Of a stretch of 8,756 nucleotides of DNA, positions 1 through 7,227 are shown one piece after another. Below the pieces are notes generated by a model. That model was not told the DNA's origin, did not search any database, and saw nothing but the letters and a program-made list of their open reading frames with translations. Origin of the DNA: Planctomycetota bacterium (GTDB lineage: Bacteria; Planctomycetota; Phycisphaerae; SM23-33); contig JAGHBS010000201.1 of assembly GCA_021160865.1 (NCBI GenBank), positions 1 through 8,756 of the forward strand, read 5' to 3'. Position 1 is the first letter of the stretch; each line of letters begins with the position of its first letter. Position numbers and translations under genes: made by a program.

Positions 1-1274
1 CGAATCGCTTCAGGGAACTTAGCAGGATGCGCCGTCGATAAACAAACCACCTTCTTGCCATCCGAAGAAGTGCCTTCCTGCATCATCTTTTCTGCCACTG
101 CCACGCCCACCGCAGTATGCGGATCGAGAAGATAATCATATTGCTGATAGTACTTCCGAATTGTCTCGAGTGCTTCGTCTCTATTGGCTTTGCCTGCAAG
201 GAAAAGATCATCAATCGGCTCATCCTCTCTTTTAGGAAGATTAATCACCCCGCTCTGGCTAAACTGGCGGATCATTTCACGAAGTTTTTCGGAATCCTGA
301 CCAATCCTGTAGTACAAGTACCGCTCAAAATTGCTTGCTACCTGTATATCCATCGAGGGTGCGAGGGTCTGAATTAATTTACCTCTCCGATACTCACCCG
401 ATTGAAAAAATCGTGCCAATATATCATTCTCATTGGTTGCAAGGATGAGTTTATCAATCGGCAAGCCCATCTGCTTAGCATACCAGCCTGCCAGTATATT
501 CCCGAAGTTTCCCGTGGGTACTTCCACCCAGAGTTCCCTATTATCGGCAGTATCAGCAAGGCGGAAATATGCCCAGAAGTAATAAACCATCTGTGCAAGC
601 AGCCGCGCCCAGTTGACCGAATTGACCGCTCCGAGTGAGTATTTCCTCTTGAAATCCAGGTCTGCTGCCAGTGTCTTCATAATTCGCTGGCAATCGTCGA
701 AATCGCCTTCTATTGCGATATTGTGAACGTTTTCGTCGAGGACAGTGGTCATCTGCCGTTGCTGGATGGGCGAGATCCGTCCCTTTGGGTGCATGACGAA
801 TATGTTCATCCTCTCCTTACCGCGGACAGCAGCGATGGCGGCACTACCGGTATCACCGCTGGTCGCAACAAGTATGTTCAAATGCGCATCCCGTTTTGAA
901 AGGATATATTCGAAAATATTGCCCAAGAATTGTAATGCTACGTCCTTGAACGCCAGTGTCGGGCCGTGCCAGAGTTCGAGCAGGTAAATATCCCCCACCT
1001 TCACCAATGGCGCCACCACCGGCTCAAACACATCGGCTGAATATGTCTTTACGACGATCTCCTTCAAATCGCCCCTGGGGATATCGTCAATGTACAAATC
1101 AAACAACTCCAAGGCAAGGTTTGTGTAATCCAGTTTCGACCATGCGTGGAGACTATCAGCGACGCTGGGAATAGTTTCGGGAATGAGCAAACCACCATCG
1201 TCAGCCAGACCCATAAGTACGGCTTGTTCAAAGCCAATCGGCCTAACCTCTCCTCGTGTAGAAATGTATTTCAT
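1..1274 (-). CDS. thrC: Threonine synthase, C-terminus cut by the window edge
   Basis: This is a PLP enzyme that converts O-phosphohomoserine to threonine and phosphate in the cytoplasm, the last step of threonine synthesis. About 424 residues are visible. The N-terminal threonine-synthase domain begins MKYISTRGEV. The PLP lysine is K110 in HGPTLAFKD, followed by TSGDTGSAA (138-146), NSVNWAR (218-224) and the phosphate-binding loop PTGNFGN (253-259). These motifs fit the long bacterial/fungal ThrC class of roughly 430-480 residues, so only the last few dozen residues should be missing. The start is fixed: an in-frame TAA lies five codons upstream of the ATG with no other start codon between. 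The Shine-Dalgarno site is poor (AGG touches the ATG). It follows the rhomboid gene by 87 bases, which contain a possible promoter. The identification is near certain; operon membership is inferred. Confidence 0.96.
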   Translation of the reverse strand, partial: MKYISTRGEVRPIGFEQAVLMGLADDGGLLIPETIPSVADSLHAWSKLDYTNLALELFDLYIDDIPRGDLKEIVVKTYSADVFEPVVAPLVKVGDIYLLELWHGPTLAFKDVALQFLGNIFEYILSKRDAHLNILVATSGDTGSAAIAAVRGKERMNIFVMHPKGRISPIQQRQMTTVLDENVHNIAIEGDFDDCQRIMKTLAADLDFKRKYSLGAVNSVNWARLLAQMVYYFWAYFRLADTADNRELWVEVPTGNFGNILAGWYAKQMGLPIDKLILATNENDILARFFQSGEYRRGKLIQTLAPSMDIQVASNFERYLYYRIGQDSEKLREMIRQFSQSGVINLPKREDEPIDDLFLAGKANRDEALETIRKYYQQYDYLLDPHTAVGVAVAEKMMQEGTSSDGKKVVCLSTAHPAKFPEAI

Positions 1275-1289
1275 CCTGCAGGTACCACG

Positions 1290-1306
1290 TTATCTTTTCG
1301 AGATAA
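1290..1306 (-). other. Small inverted repeat in the thrC leader
   Basis: TTATCT and AGATAA form a perfect 6-base stem around a 5-base loop, ending 16 bases before the thrC start codon. It is AT-rich, so the hairpin would be weak, and no run of U follows, so it is not a classical terminator. It could be a short operator or have no function. I see no T-box or leader-peptide arrangement. Confidence 0.2.
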
Positions 1307-1317
1307 ATATCGGTTGG

Positions 1318-1326
1318 ATTTTAGCA
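1318..1326 (-). promoter_or_regulatory. Possible extended -10 promoter for thrC
   Basis: On the minus strand this reads TGCTAAAAT, a good match to an extended -10 (TGn plus TAAAAT, one base off TATAAT). It would start transcription about 35-40 bases before the thrC ATG. No convincing -35 sits 16-18 bases upstream; TTGGGT is present but only 14 bases away. It lies in one of the largest gaps in the window. A single short motif in AT-rich spacer can arise by chance. Confidence 0.3.
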
Positions 1327-1361
1327 AATAATCACCTACCCAACACAGCAAAGAAGGGTTA

Positions 1362-2234
1362 TTACCAATCATCCTTTTGTTGCTTTTCCGATGCCTGCCG
1401 GAGGATTCTTTTCTCCCACCAGGTTAGCGAGTTAATTCCCTCACGTCGGATTTTGTCGAGTATGCGATCGATTCGTTCCGCCTCTTTGCGTCTTTTTTCA
1501 ATCTTCTTTTCCCATCGTCCTGCACCAATTGAACCGCGCCAGTGGATTCGCCATTGCAGTTTTGGAATAACCCACAGCCACACTGCTGCCGCTGCTGCCC
1601 CACCGAGATGAGCAGGATGCGATATCCCCCCACTAATCGGTTCACCTTCCATTGCAGCACCGATGCCAACCATAACTTCCAGAAAGGCAAATAAGAGCAA
1701 TCCGACCGCCACTATCCAAAGCCGCATCGGAAATATGAAGAACAACAAAACCGTAACATTGGGAAACAATACCGCACAAGCCACCAACACGCCGAATATC
1801 CCCCCCGATGCCCCCACCAAAGGCACATCAACAGGTTGATGCAGCACAGGTGTCATCAGCACATGCACCAGACCTGCTGCTGCTCCACAGGTAAGGTAGA
1901 AGACGATAAATCGCTTAGGTCCCCAATATGCTTCCAAAATCAGTCCGAGGAAATATAGCGCAATCATATTGAACAGGATATGCCCGATACCACCGTGGAG
2001 GAACTGGAACGTAAGGTATCGCCACACTTGCCACCAGTACTGTGGAATAACGGCCATTGATAACAGGAATCTCCTGCCGAAGAGTCCCTGGGCGATAAAG
2101 ACAAGCACATTTATGATGATAAGGGTTTTGACGACTCTACCAGGATGATACCCGCCTGTGAAATCGCCCCCCGCCCGCCAGGGTCTCGAAAAGTCATATC
2201 TAACTCTCATGTATGGCCGATCGTGAAGTCCCAT
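1362..2234 (-). CDS. Rhomboid-family intramembrane serine protease with DUF6576-like C-terminal tail
   Basis: This is a predicted inner-membrane protease of 290 residues that would cut transmembrane segments of other proteins. The GlpG-like signatures are present in order: WR in the first loop (71-72), HGGIGHILFN (80-89) with H85 and N89 for the oxyanion hole, GASG (141-144) with nucleophile S143, and AHLGG (208-212) with the partner H209. The catalytic dyad is intact. About six hydrophobic segments span roughly 35-225. A charged cytosolic tail follows, including LDKIRREGINSLTWWEKRIL (259-278), which resembles the DUF6576 tail common on rhomboids of planctomycetes and verrucomicrobia. The ATG shares one base with the stop of the Nudix gene (TAATG), and GAGGG lies about seven bases upstream, so translation is probably coupled. 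M9 is a possible later start. The substrate is unknown. Confidence 0.93.
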   Translation of the reverse strand: MGLHDRPYMRVRYDFSRPWRAGGDFTGGYHPGRVVKTLIIINVLVFIAQGLFGRRFLLSMAVIPQYWWQVWRYLTFQFLHGGIGHILFNMIALYFLGLILEAYWGPKRFIVFYLTCGAAAGLVHVLMTPVLHQPVDVPLVGASGGIFGVLVACAVLFPNVTVLLFFIFPMRLWIVAVGLLLFAFLEVMVGIGAAMEGEPISGGISHPAHLGGAAAAAVWLWVIPKLQWRIHWRGSIGAGRWEKKIEKRRKEAERIDRILDKIRREGINSLTWWEKRILRQASEKQQKDDW

Positions 2235-2764
2235 TATCTGCCCTCGTAAACTCGCCAGAGCGCCCAGGCAGCAATGCTTTTAGCATCGTGCAATTCACCG
2301 CTTCGAATCATTTCCACCAATTGAGAATATCCAACGACCTCCACATTGATACGCTCGTGGGCTTCAAGGTTCTGTTCACCTTCGACAAGATTGGTAGCTA
2401 AAAATGCGTGAATGTATTCAGTAATCGCACCGGGGGAGGTATAAAATCCACCAAGACGAATCAGACTGCCTGCAGAGTAGCCGGTCTCCTCGGAAAGTTC
2501 CCTTGCGGCACAGGCATGGGGGTCTTCATCACCGTCAATCTTACCTGCAGGAAACTCAAGCAAATCCTGCCCCACCGCGAAGCGCTCATTGCGAATCATC
2601 ACAACAGATGAATCTGCCAAAACAGGCACAACTACCACAGCATCGGACAACTCTACCAAATCCCTATCAACAACCTGACCGGGAGCCATTTTAAGGTTAA
2701 TCTTATGTACCCGGCAAATCTTGCCTGTATAAACCACTTCATCTTTGACGATTCTGCTTTTCAT
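2234..2764 (-). CDS. Nudix hydrolase, probable ADP-ribose pyrophosphatase
   Basis: This 176-residue cytoplasmic Nudix enzyme probably hydrolyses ADP-ribose or a related nucleoside diphosphate sugar to AMP and a sugar phosphate. The complete Nudix box GX5EX7REUXEEXGU spans residues 74-96 (GKIDGDE through REL, SEETGY), with all metal-binding glutamates present. The preceding LLEFPAG and the SPGAITEY segment, with P111 about 15 residues after the box, are typical of the ADP-ribose pyrophosphatase subgroup (NudF type). The N-terminal beta-strand region (IVKDEVVYTGKICRVHKINL) also fits that subgroup. GAGGTG lies 11 bases upstream of the ATG, a rather long spacing. It is separated from the HEAT lipoprotein gene by 19 bases and overlaps the rhomboid gene by one base. 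The substrate is inferred from motifs only. Confidence 0.93.
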   Translation of the reverse strand: MKSRIVKDEVVYTGKICRVHKINLKMAPGQVVDRDLVELSDAVVVVPVLADSSVVMIRNERFAVGQDLLEFPAGKIDGDEDPHACAARELSEETGYSAGSLIRLGGFYTSPGAITEYIHAFLATNLVEGEQNLEAHERINVEVVGYSQLVEMIRSGELHDAKSIAAWALWRVYEGR

Positions 2765-2783
2765 TATTTCGGTATCACCTCAA

Positions 2784-3521
2784 TTACTTCTGTCGGCTCG
2801 AAAATCTTTGCCACCATGATTTCTTCTTGGGTCTTGCTGGTTTCTTGAAAGGATTGCTCGTAGAAGAGATTGCCTCTCGCCATCTATCGGCATCAATACC
2901 GATAGTTCTCCCGGTCAATCGACGCAACGATTCTGCTGCTTCAAATCGAACGCTAAAATCTTCATCATCGAGGCATTTAATCAAGGTATTTAGTACATCA
3001 CGAGTAGGATAGCTTCCCAGGGCTCGCACCGCAGCAATGCGCACATCGACAGAATCATCTTCAAGAGACCTCTGCATCAATGGCTTCGCTGCTGACGGAA
3101 CAGTAAGCCAGCCAAGTACAACGGCAGCATCTTGCCTGACAATTGCAGAGACATCTTTCAATCGTTCGATGACCTTATCAGCATAATGCACATCCCCACA
3201 GCGTCCAAGGGCGCGAACAGCTGCCGACCTGACTGTTGGATCAGGGTCTTCGGTCAGCATCGCATATGCCTTTACATACGCCCCCCGGCGCGCCCAGTCG
3301 TATTGCGATAAACGCTCAATTGCATTGCGACGAACATCAGCATCAGGCGATTCAAACATATCCTTGACAAGCTGCTTCGGTGAAGGTCCGTATAATCTGA
3401 TCATCACTGCTTTGTACTTCTCTTCGATACTTTGCTGACTATTACAGCCCGTCAGGGATACGATAAGCACGGTCGGCAAGATGTATCGTGTGATTTTCAA
3501 AATAGCACCTTGACTAATCAT
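2784..3521 (-). CDS. HEAT-repeat lipoprotein
   Basis: This is an exported lipoprotein of about 245 residues. A hydrophobic stretch ends in the lipobox LTGC, placing the lipidated cysteine at residue 26 of this model. The mature part is a chain of about five HEAT-type helix pairs (roughly 50-75, 88-108, 118-140, 148-170, 178-203), seen as repeated DPDPTVRSAAVRALG-like units. LTGRTIGIDADRWREAI, a segment often seen after HEAT repeats in planctomycete proteins, follows, then a basic tail (KKPARPKKKSWW). HEAT arrays bind other proteins, so a scaffold or assembly role in the envelope is likely, but the partner is unknown. The start is uncertain: the frame is open to a TTG at 3539, ATGs lie at 3530 and 3521, and a TTG at 3500 has an ideally spaced AAGG and gives a compact signal peptide. 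The upstream PHP gene ends 27 bases away. Confidence 0.85.
   Translation of the reverse strand: MISQGAILKITRYILPTVLIVSLTGCNSQQSIEEKYKAVMIRLYGPSPKQLVKDMFESPDADVRRNAIERLSQYDWARRGAYVKAYAMLTEDPDPTVRSAAVRALGRCGDVHYADKVIERLKDVSAIVRQDAAVVLGWLTVPSAAKPLMQRSLEDDSVDVRIAAVRALGSYPTRDVLNTLIKCLDDEDFSVRFEAAESLRRLTGRTIGIDADRWREAISSTSNPFKKPARPKKKSWWQRFSSRQK
3508..3511 (-). promoter_or_regulatory. Shine-Dalgarno AAGG pointing to a TTG start at 3500
   Basis: AAGG lies seven bases before TTG-AAA-ATC at 3500. A start there would give a 19-residue lipoprotein signal (MKITRYILPTVLIVSLTG, then Cys), a textbook length and charge pattern. It competes with ATG 3521, which has only a weak GGA about eight bases upstream. 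Confidence 0.45.
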
Positions 3522-3548
3522 AAATCTCATCCATTGCAAGGTAATTAA

Positions 3549-4433
3549 TCATAACCCAAGCCTTGCAAGAACTTCTTCGACCGCTTCGACTGAAACACGA
3601 GGAAATCCTATCTGAACGCCAGGCTTGGCCGAACCGTGAAAATCAGACCCGCCCGATACCAACAAATGATACCGCCTTGCCAAATCAAGGTACATTCGCG
3701 TCTGGTGTGAATCGTGGCTGGAATGATATACCTCGATACCATCAAGACCATCATCCATCAAGTTCCGCACAACCGTTTCCAGTGCGGCTATGTTAGGACA
3801 ATTCAATTCAATCGGATGGGCAAGGATTGCCAGACCACCAGCAGCATGAATTGCCTCAATTGCCTGACACGGTGGAATCTTCTCTTTATCAACGTAAGCA
3901 GCTTTACCCTCACCGAGATAGCGAGCAAATGCTTCGTCGATGCTCTTGACATATCCTTTCTTGACCAAAAGTCCAGCCATGTGAAGTCGCCCTATGATAA
4001 GTGGCTCATTGGTTTGCTCGTTCTCCTGCCTCATTGATCTTGCGAATTGCCCCAGTTCATCCATCGTAATATCAATACCCATATGTTGAAGTTTGGCAAT
4101 CATCCTGGGATTTCGCTCGTTGCGAGCCTCTCGTAGATTATCAAGCATTTTATTTAGGACTTCGTCGTTTGGATTAATCCCAAGGCCAAGGATGTGAAGC
4201 ACGCCACCGGTGAACTTGGCTGATATTTCTACACCATTGACAAATTGGATATCGAGCGATTCTGCTGCCCGGGCTGCGGCTGGAAGTCCTGCGATAGTAT
4301 CGTGATCCGTCAGCGCCACTACCGCCATTCCAGCAGTATCAGCCAATTGCACTACCTCCTGAGGCGGCAAATCACCGTCCGAAGCATCTGAATGGGTATG
4401 CAAATCTACAAATCGCCGACCTGTCTTATCCAT
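3549..4433 (-). CDS. PHP-domain metal-dependent phosphoesterase (YciV/TrpH type)
   Basis: This 294-residue cytoplasmic enzyme is probably a 3',5'-nucleotide bisphosphate phosphatase or 5'-3' exonuclease like RNase AM. The PHP metal-binding motifs are all visible: HTHSDASDG (12-20), TDHDT (42-46), GVEI with E69, H80, GRLHMAG with H151, AHP with H206, and SGGSDFHG with D264 and H266. The order, spacing and length match the YciV/TrpH family, including the helical insert between about 90 and 190 (RYLGEGKAAYV). An in-frame TGA lies 14 codons upstream with no start codon between, so ATG 4433 is fixed at the 5' side; it has no clear Shine-Dalgarno site. It sits between two HEAT-containing genes, 79 bases after the TPR/HEAT gene. 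Choice between nucleotide and RNA-end substrates cannot be made here. Confidence 0.93.
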   Translation of the reverse strand: MDKTGRRFVDLHTHSDASDGDLPPQEVVQLADTAGMAVVALTDHDTIAGLPAAARAAESLDIQFVNGVEISAKFTGGVLHILGLGINPNDEVLNKMLDNLREARNERNPRMIAKLQHMGIDITMDELGQFARSMRQENEQTNEPLIIGRLHMAGLLVKKGYVKSIDEAFARYLGEGKAAYVDKEKIPPCQAIEAIHAAGGLAILAHPIELNCPNIAALETVVRNLMDDGLDGIEVYHSSHDSHQTRMYLDLARRYHLLVSGGSDFHGSAKPGVQIGFPRVSVEAVEEVLARLGL

Positions 4434-4476
4434 CTTAGTTTCTGAAAATCTGCCCCAAACGACCCTTCCTCATTAG

Positions 4477-4488
4477 ACAAATGTTTGT
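4477..4488 (-). other. Short dyad in the gap before the PHP gene
   Basis: ACAAA and TTTGT form 5-base arms around two bases, in the 79-base gap between the TPR/HEAT gene and the PHP gene. TCTAAT, one base off a -10 hexamer, lies just downstream on the minus strand, but no -35 is visible. This could be an operator-promoter pair or chance in an AT-rich spacer. Confidence 0.15.
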
Positions 4489-4512
4489 TATTCTTCCGTC
4501 TATCGGCTCGAA

Positions 4513-6834
4513 TTATTTTCTCGCAGATGATAGGGCTTTGGTCATCTCCTTGACAAATCTATTACGATCATAAGAAAGGTAGCTTAGTATCGTTTTGTAT
4601 CCACGGGTTTTCTTTACAACCAGCAGTTCGATAAGCCGCATGCGCACCAGCGGGCTTGGGTCTTCGACACATCGAGCAGTAAGCGAGATTATCTGCGAAT
4701 CGAGATCAACATTATGCAGTGCAAGGAGCATCTCAGCACGGACTACTGGCTCATCTGCCTGGAGGAATGCCTTGGTCATACTCAACAGGATAGGCTTGGT
4801 TATCACGGCAGGGAAGATTGGTTTTGCCTTACCCCGCTCAACTCGTCGGACATAGCCAAGAATAGCACCACATTGTCGGGCTGCTCGAACCTTTTCAACA
4901 AGTGTACCTCGTTTCAAATCTCGCACGATATAACCCAATGCATATCGGGCTGCCTTTTCATCGGCACCGGTAGTAAGAATTGAAGAATAGAGAACCTCTG
5001 CTGTCGGCACCTTTACACGAGGGACGGAAGAAAACATCTTCCCACCAAATTCTAATAAGTCAACTTTGCCTGAAATTTTTATCCTTTTATTCACGAAGGG
5101 ATTTTTCAAAAGCGCTTTCTCAACTTCTCCCACATCGACTCGTACCTTTGTAGAAATCTTCTCACCCGGCATGAGGTATTTTGGAGAAGGTAATATCACG
5201 GGCATAAAGTTCGGGAGAAATAGTTTCTCATTACCTTTAATTTCAATTGTCAGAAAGACTGTCGGACAAAATAATCCCTGCTGACCAACCGCAATCGTGT
5301 GTTTCGATATATTTTTGAGCGATACCTCCACGACAATCGGCTCAGCCAATCGTACAGCAGGTTTTATGGCCGTCAGCTGCACCTTGACGAACTTTTCTGG
5401 ATACCGCCCCATGGTAAAGAGATACTCAGGGAGATTATCCACCGCCTTTCGCATCGTTTCAGCCTGTTTCAAAGGGACAAAATTGATCTTCCACTTTTCA
5501 GCAAGTCGTTTAGCAGCCCGCCAGACCGGGGAGTGGCGAATATCTCCAACTCCGCGCAATAAAGTACGCCTGGCTTGATCGGATTTGCCGTGTTCAAAAT
5601 AATACCTTGCAAGAATAACTGCTGCATAAGGCTCTTTTCCTATCAATGATTTCAATCGCCTTACGCCGGAGTCGGTTTTGCCATTGGCAATTTCAGCTGC
5701 TCCGAGACATCGCTGGACAAACGGGTCATCCCCGGCTGACCTTGCTGCTTCCTGCGCCCATCGCAATGCAGTAATAGCATCGGAACGGAACTTAAGATTG
5801 AACCACGCCAACTCTGCTGCCTGAGCCCCGCTACGACGCACGCCCGGGGTGGCAATTGGAAGATATATCCTTTCCATCACCTTCACATGCTCATTTGCCT
5901 TATCTTTTTGACCGAGGCTGCGGTAGGCTTCGACCATCAGGGCATGCAATTTCAAACTTCCATTGTATTTCTTCACATAAGGCTCGAATTTTTCCACCGC
6001 CTCTTTGACCCTGCCGGCATCAAGCATGGCATTGAAGTATCCAACCAGCAGGTTTAGCATCGTCGCATCGTCGGGCTTGGTGTCCCGGGCAATTGAACAA
6101 GCATGGTCATAAAAGATAATCGCCTTATCATACACCCCGGCAGCTCGCAAGGCATGGGCTATCGAAACGGCTGTATATAAGTTTCTGGGATTGCCTCGAA
6201 ACTCTTTCAAATTCATATTGAATAGCGATATCGCATCCTCCTTCCTGTCCAATTCCAGCATTTTCCTCAAGGCAACGGGCTGGTATGGATCAAGTGTAAG
6301 CGCCCTCTGACAGGCTTGCTGTACCTGCTCGGAGCGACGACCCTGACCTTGATATATCCTCACCAGTTCTACTGCCGCTGCCGCTCTGGCTGAACGATTT
6401 AGCGAGTTGTTCTCAACTACTTTCTTTAAAAACTCAATCCGCTCATCAGCAGTATTAAGACCAGCCAGCGTCAACCTTATCCATCGCAACACCATTGCAT
6501 AATCATCAGGATACGAATCAAGATAGATAGCAGCAGCGGTAGAGGCATCAGTTAGGCGGCCAAGACTTTCATATAAGTCAACCAACTGACGATTTATAAC
6601 AGGGTCCCGTGGCGATAATTTCCTTGCAAATTCTAATAAAACAAGCGTTCTTGATACCTTTGACGGGCTTGCATCTGCTGATTGATACCACAATGACCTT
6701 GCCTGGTGCGATAGACTTTGAGCAGCCAATTGTCTTGCTAATAAATCGGTAGGCGATGTGGTTGCTCGCTGATTTACAGCACCATTGGAACATATCGCTG
6801 CTACGAACAACAGGCGCATCGTCAATATCGACAT
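4513..6834 (-). CDS. Exported TPR / beta-domain / HEAT-repeat protein of unknown function
   Basis: This is a 773-residue protein I cannot assign to a named family. The N-terminus MSILTMRLLFVAAICSNGAV looks like a signal peptide, so export to the periplasm or envelope is likely. Residues about 60-450 are helical tetratricopeptide-like repeats, for example LEFARKLSPRDPVINRQLVD, ALTLDPYQPVALRKMLELD and AAGVYDKAIIFYDHAC. Residues about 480-610 are beta-rich, with VVEVSLKNIS and MPGEKISTKVRVDV resembling an immunoglobulin-like or DUF11-type fold. Residues about 680-770 return to HEAT-like helices (FLQADEPVVRAEMLLALHNV, CVEDPSPLVRMRLIELLV). No catalytic motif is apparent, so a scaffold role is inferred. 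The ATG at 6834 is preferred over the open frame back to 6867 because GGAG lies seven bases upstream and the longer form would overlap its neighbour. It starts 16 bases after the small membrane protein gene. Confidence 0.88.
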   Translation of the reverse strand: MSILTMRLLFVAAICSNGAVNQRATTSPTDLLARQLAAQSLSHQARSLWYQSADASPSKVSRTLVLLEFARKLSPRDPVINRQLVDLYESLGRLTDASTAAAIYLDSYPDDYAMVLRWIRLTLAGLNTADERIEFLKKVVENNSLNRSARAAAAVELVRIYQGQGRRSEQVQQACQRALTLDPYQPVALRKMLELDRKEDAISLFNMNLKEFRGNPRNLYTAVSIAHALRAAGVYDKAIIFYDHACSIARDTKPDDATMLNLLVGYFNAMLDAGRVKEAVEKFEPYVKKYNGSLKLHALMVEAYRSLGQKDKANEHVKVMERIYLPIATPGVRRSGAQAAELAWFNLKFRSDAITALRWAQEAARSAGDDPFVQRCLGAAEIANGKTDSGVRRLKSLIGKEPYAAVILARYYFEHGKSDQARRTLLRGVGDIRHSPVWRAAKRLAEKWKINFVPLKQAETMRKAVDNLPEYLFTMGRYPEKFVKVQLTAIKPAVRLAEPIVVEVSLKNISKHTIAVGQQGLFCPTVFLTIEIKGNEKLFLPNFMPVILPSPKYLMPGEKISTKVRVDVGEVEKALLKNPFVNKRIKISGKVDLLEFGGKMFSSVPRVKVPTAEVLYSSILTTGADEKAARYALGYIVRDLKRGTLVEKVRAARQCGAILGYVRRVERGKAKPIFPAVITKPILLSMTKAFLQADEPVVRAEMLLALHNVDLDSQIISLTARCVEDPSPLVRMRLIELLVVKKTRGYKTILSYLSYDRNRFVKEMTKALSSARK

Positions 6835-6841
6835 GGCAAAA

Positions 6842-6847
6842 CTCCAA
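6842..6847 (-). promoter_or_regulatory. Shine-Dalgarno TTGGAG deciding the TPR/HEAT start
   Basis: TTGGAG lies seven bases before ATG 6834 and in the 16-base gap after the TAA of the membrane protein gene. It favours this ATG over the TTG at 6867 and explains why the signal peptide begins at MSILTMRL. Confidence 0.7.
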
Positions 6848-6850
6848 TCA

Positions 6851-7153
6851 TTATGATATACCAGCAACGCGGATTAGAATAATACAGCCAGCCAGTACAA
6901 GCCCACCTAAAGACGCTCCACAAAGAACATTGATAACTCGATAAGACCACCCCGGTGGCGAAATCAATCTACCTGCACCATACCAGCAGAACCACTCACC
7001 GGCTATTACTGCAATTAAGCCTCCGACAAATAGCAAAGAATTGCTCGGTAAAGCACCCTGCTGCGAACCCAATGCAATGCCCTCAAATCCTACCCACAGC
7101 AGAAATACACCTGCCGATGCAATAACAAAGGCTTCTAATAACTTCTTTACCAT
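6851..7153 (-). CDS. Small three-helix membrane protein
   Basis: This 100-residue protein is not recognisable by family. It has three hydrophobic segments at about 6-26 (EAFVIASAGVFLLWVGFEGI), 39-58 (LLFVGGLIAVIAGEWFCWYG) and 74-96 (INVLCGASLGGLVLAGCIIL), joined by short loops, with a KK at the N-terminus suggesting that end is cytoplasmic. No catalytic motif is visible. The ATG is preceded by GGGGATAGGCG, a usable purine-rich site. It is 74 bases downstream of the PDZ gene and 16 bases upstream of the TPR/HEAT gene, so co-expression with these exported proteins is likely. It could be a membrane anchor or partner for them, but that is inference from position alone. Clean boundaries and good spacing support it being a real gene. 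Confidence 0.75.
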   Translation of the reverse strand: MVKKLLEAFVIASAGVFLLWVGFEGIALGSQQGALPSNSLLFVGGLIAVIAGEWFCWYGAGRLISPPGWSYRVINVLCGASLGGLVLAGCIILIRVAGIS

Positions 7154-7227
7154 CGCCTATCCCCATAAAATCACTTATCAGGCTGAATGAAAACTCACTT
7201 TTAGCTATCGACTGGAGAAATCATCGC

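Noticed and set aside
374..598. A 74-codon minus-strand open frame.
   Set aside because: It lies inside threonine synthase in another frame, and the thrC frame has clear family motifs through the same bases.
1183..1611. A 142-codon plus-strand open frame across the thrC start and the rhomboid 3' end.
   Set aside because: It is antisense to two well-supported genes, has no recognisable domain or sensible start context, and is a shadow of the rhomboid coding bias.
2783..2802. A 20-base stretch near the end of the HEAT lipoprotein gene that matches 4493-4512, just after the TPR/HEAT gene, at about 16 of 20 positions, sharing TTCGAGCCGA.
   Set aside because: One copy is coding and the other is not, there are only two copies, and the match is short enough to be chance.
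6578..6847. An 89-codon minus-strand open frame at the start of the TPR/HEAT gene.
   Set aside because: It overlaps the signal peptide and first repeats of the larger gene in another frame and lacks any domain or ribosome site of its own.
7154..7227. The 74-base gap after the PDZ gene, examined for a terminator or promoter.
   Set aside because: Only a weak AAAA/TTTT pairing around GTGAG is present; there is no GC-rich stem with a U run and no credible -35/-10 pair.
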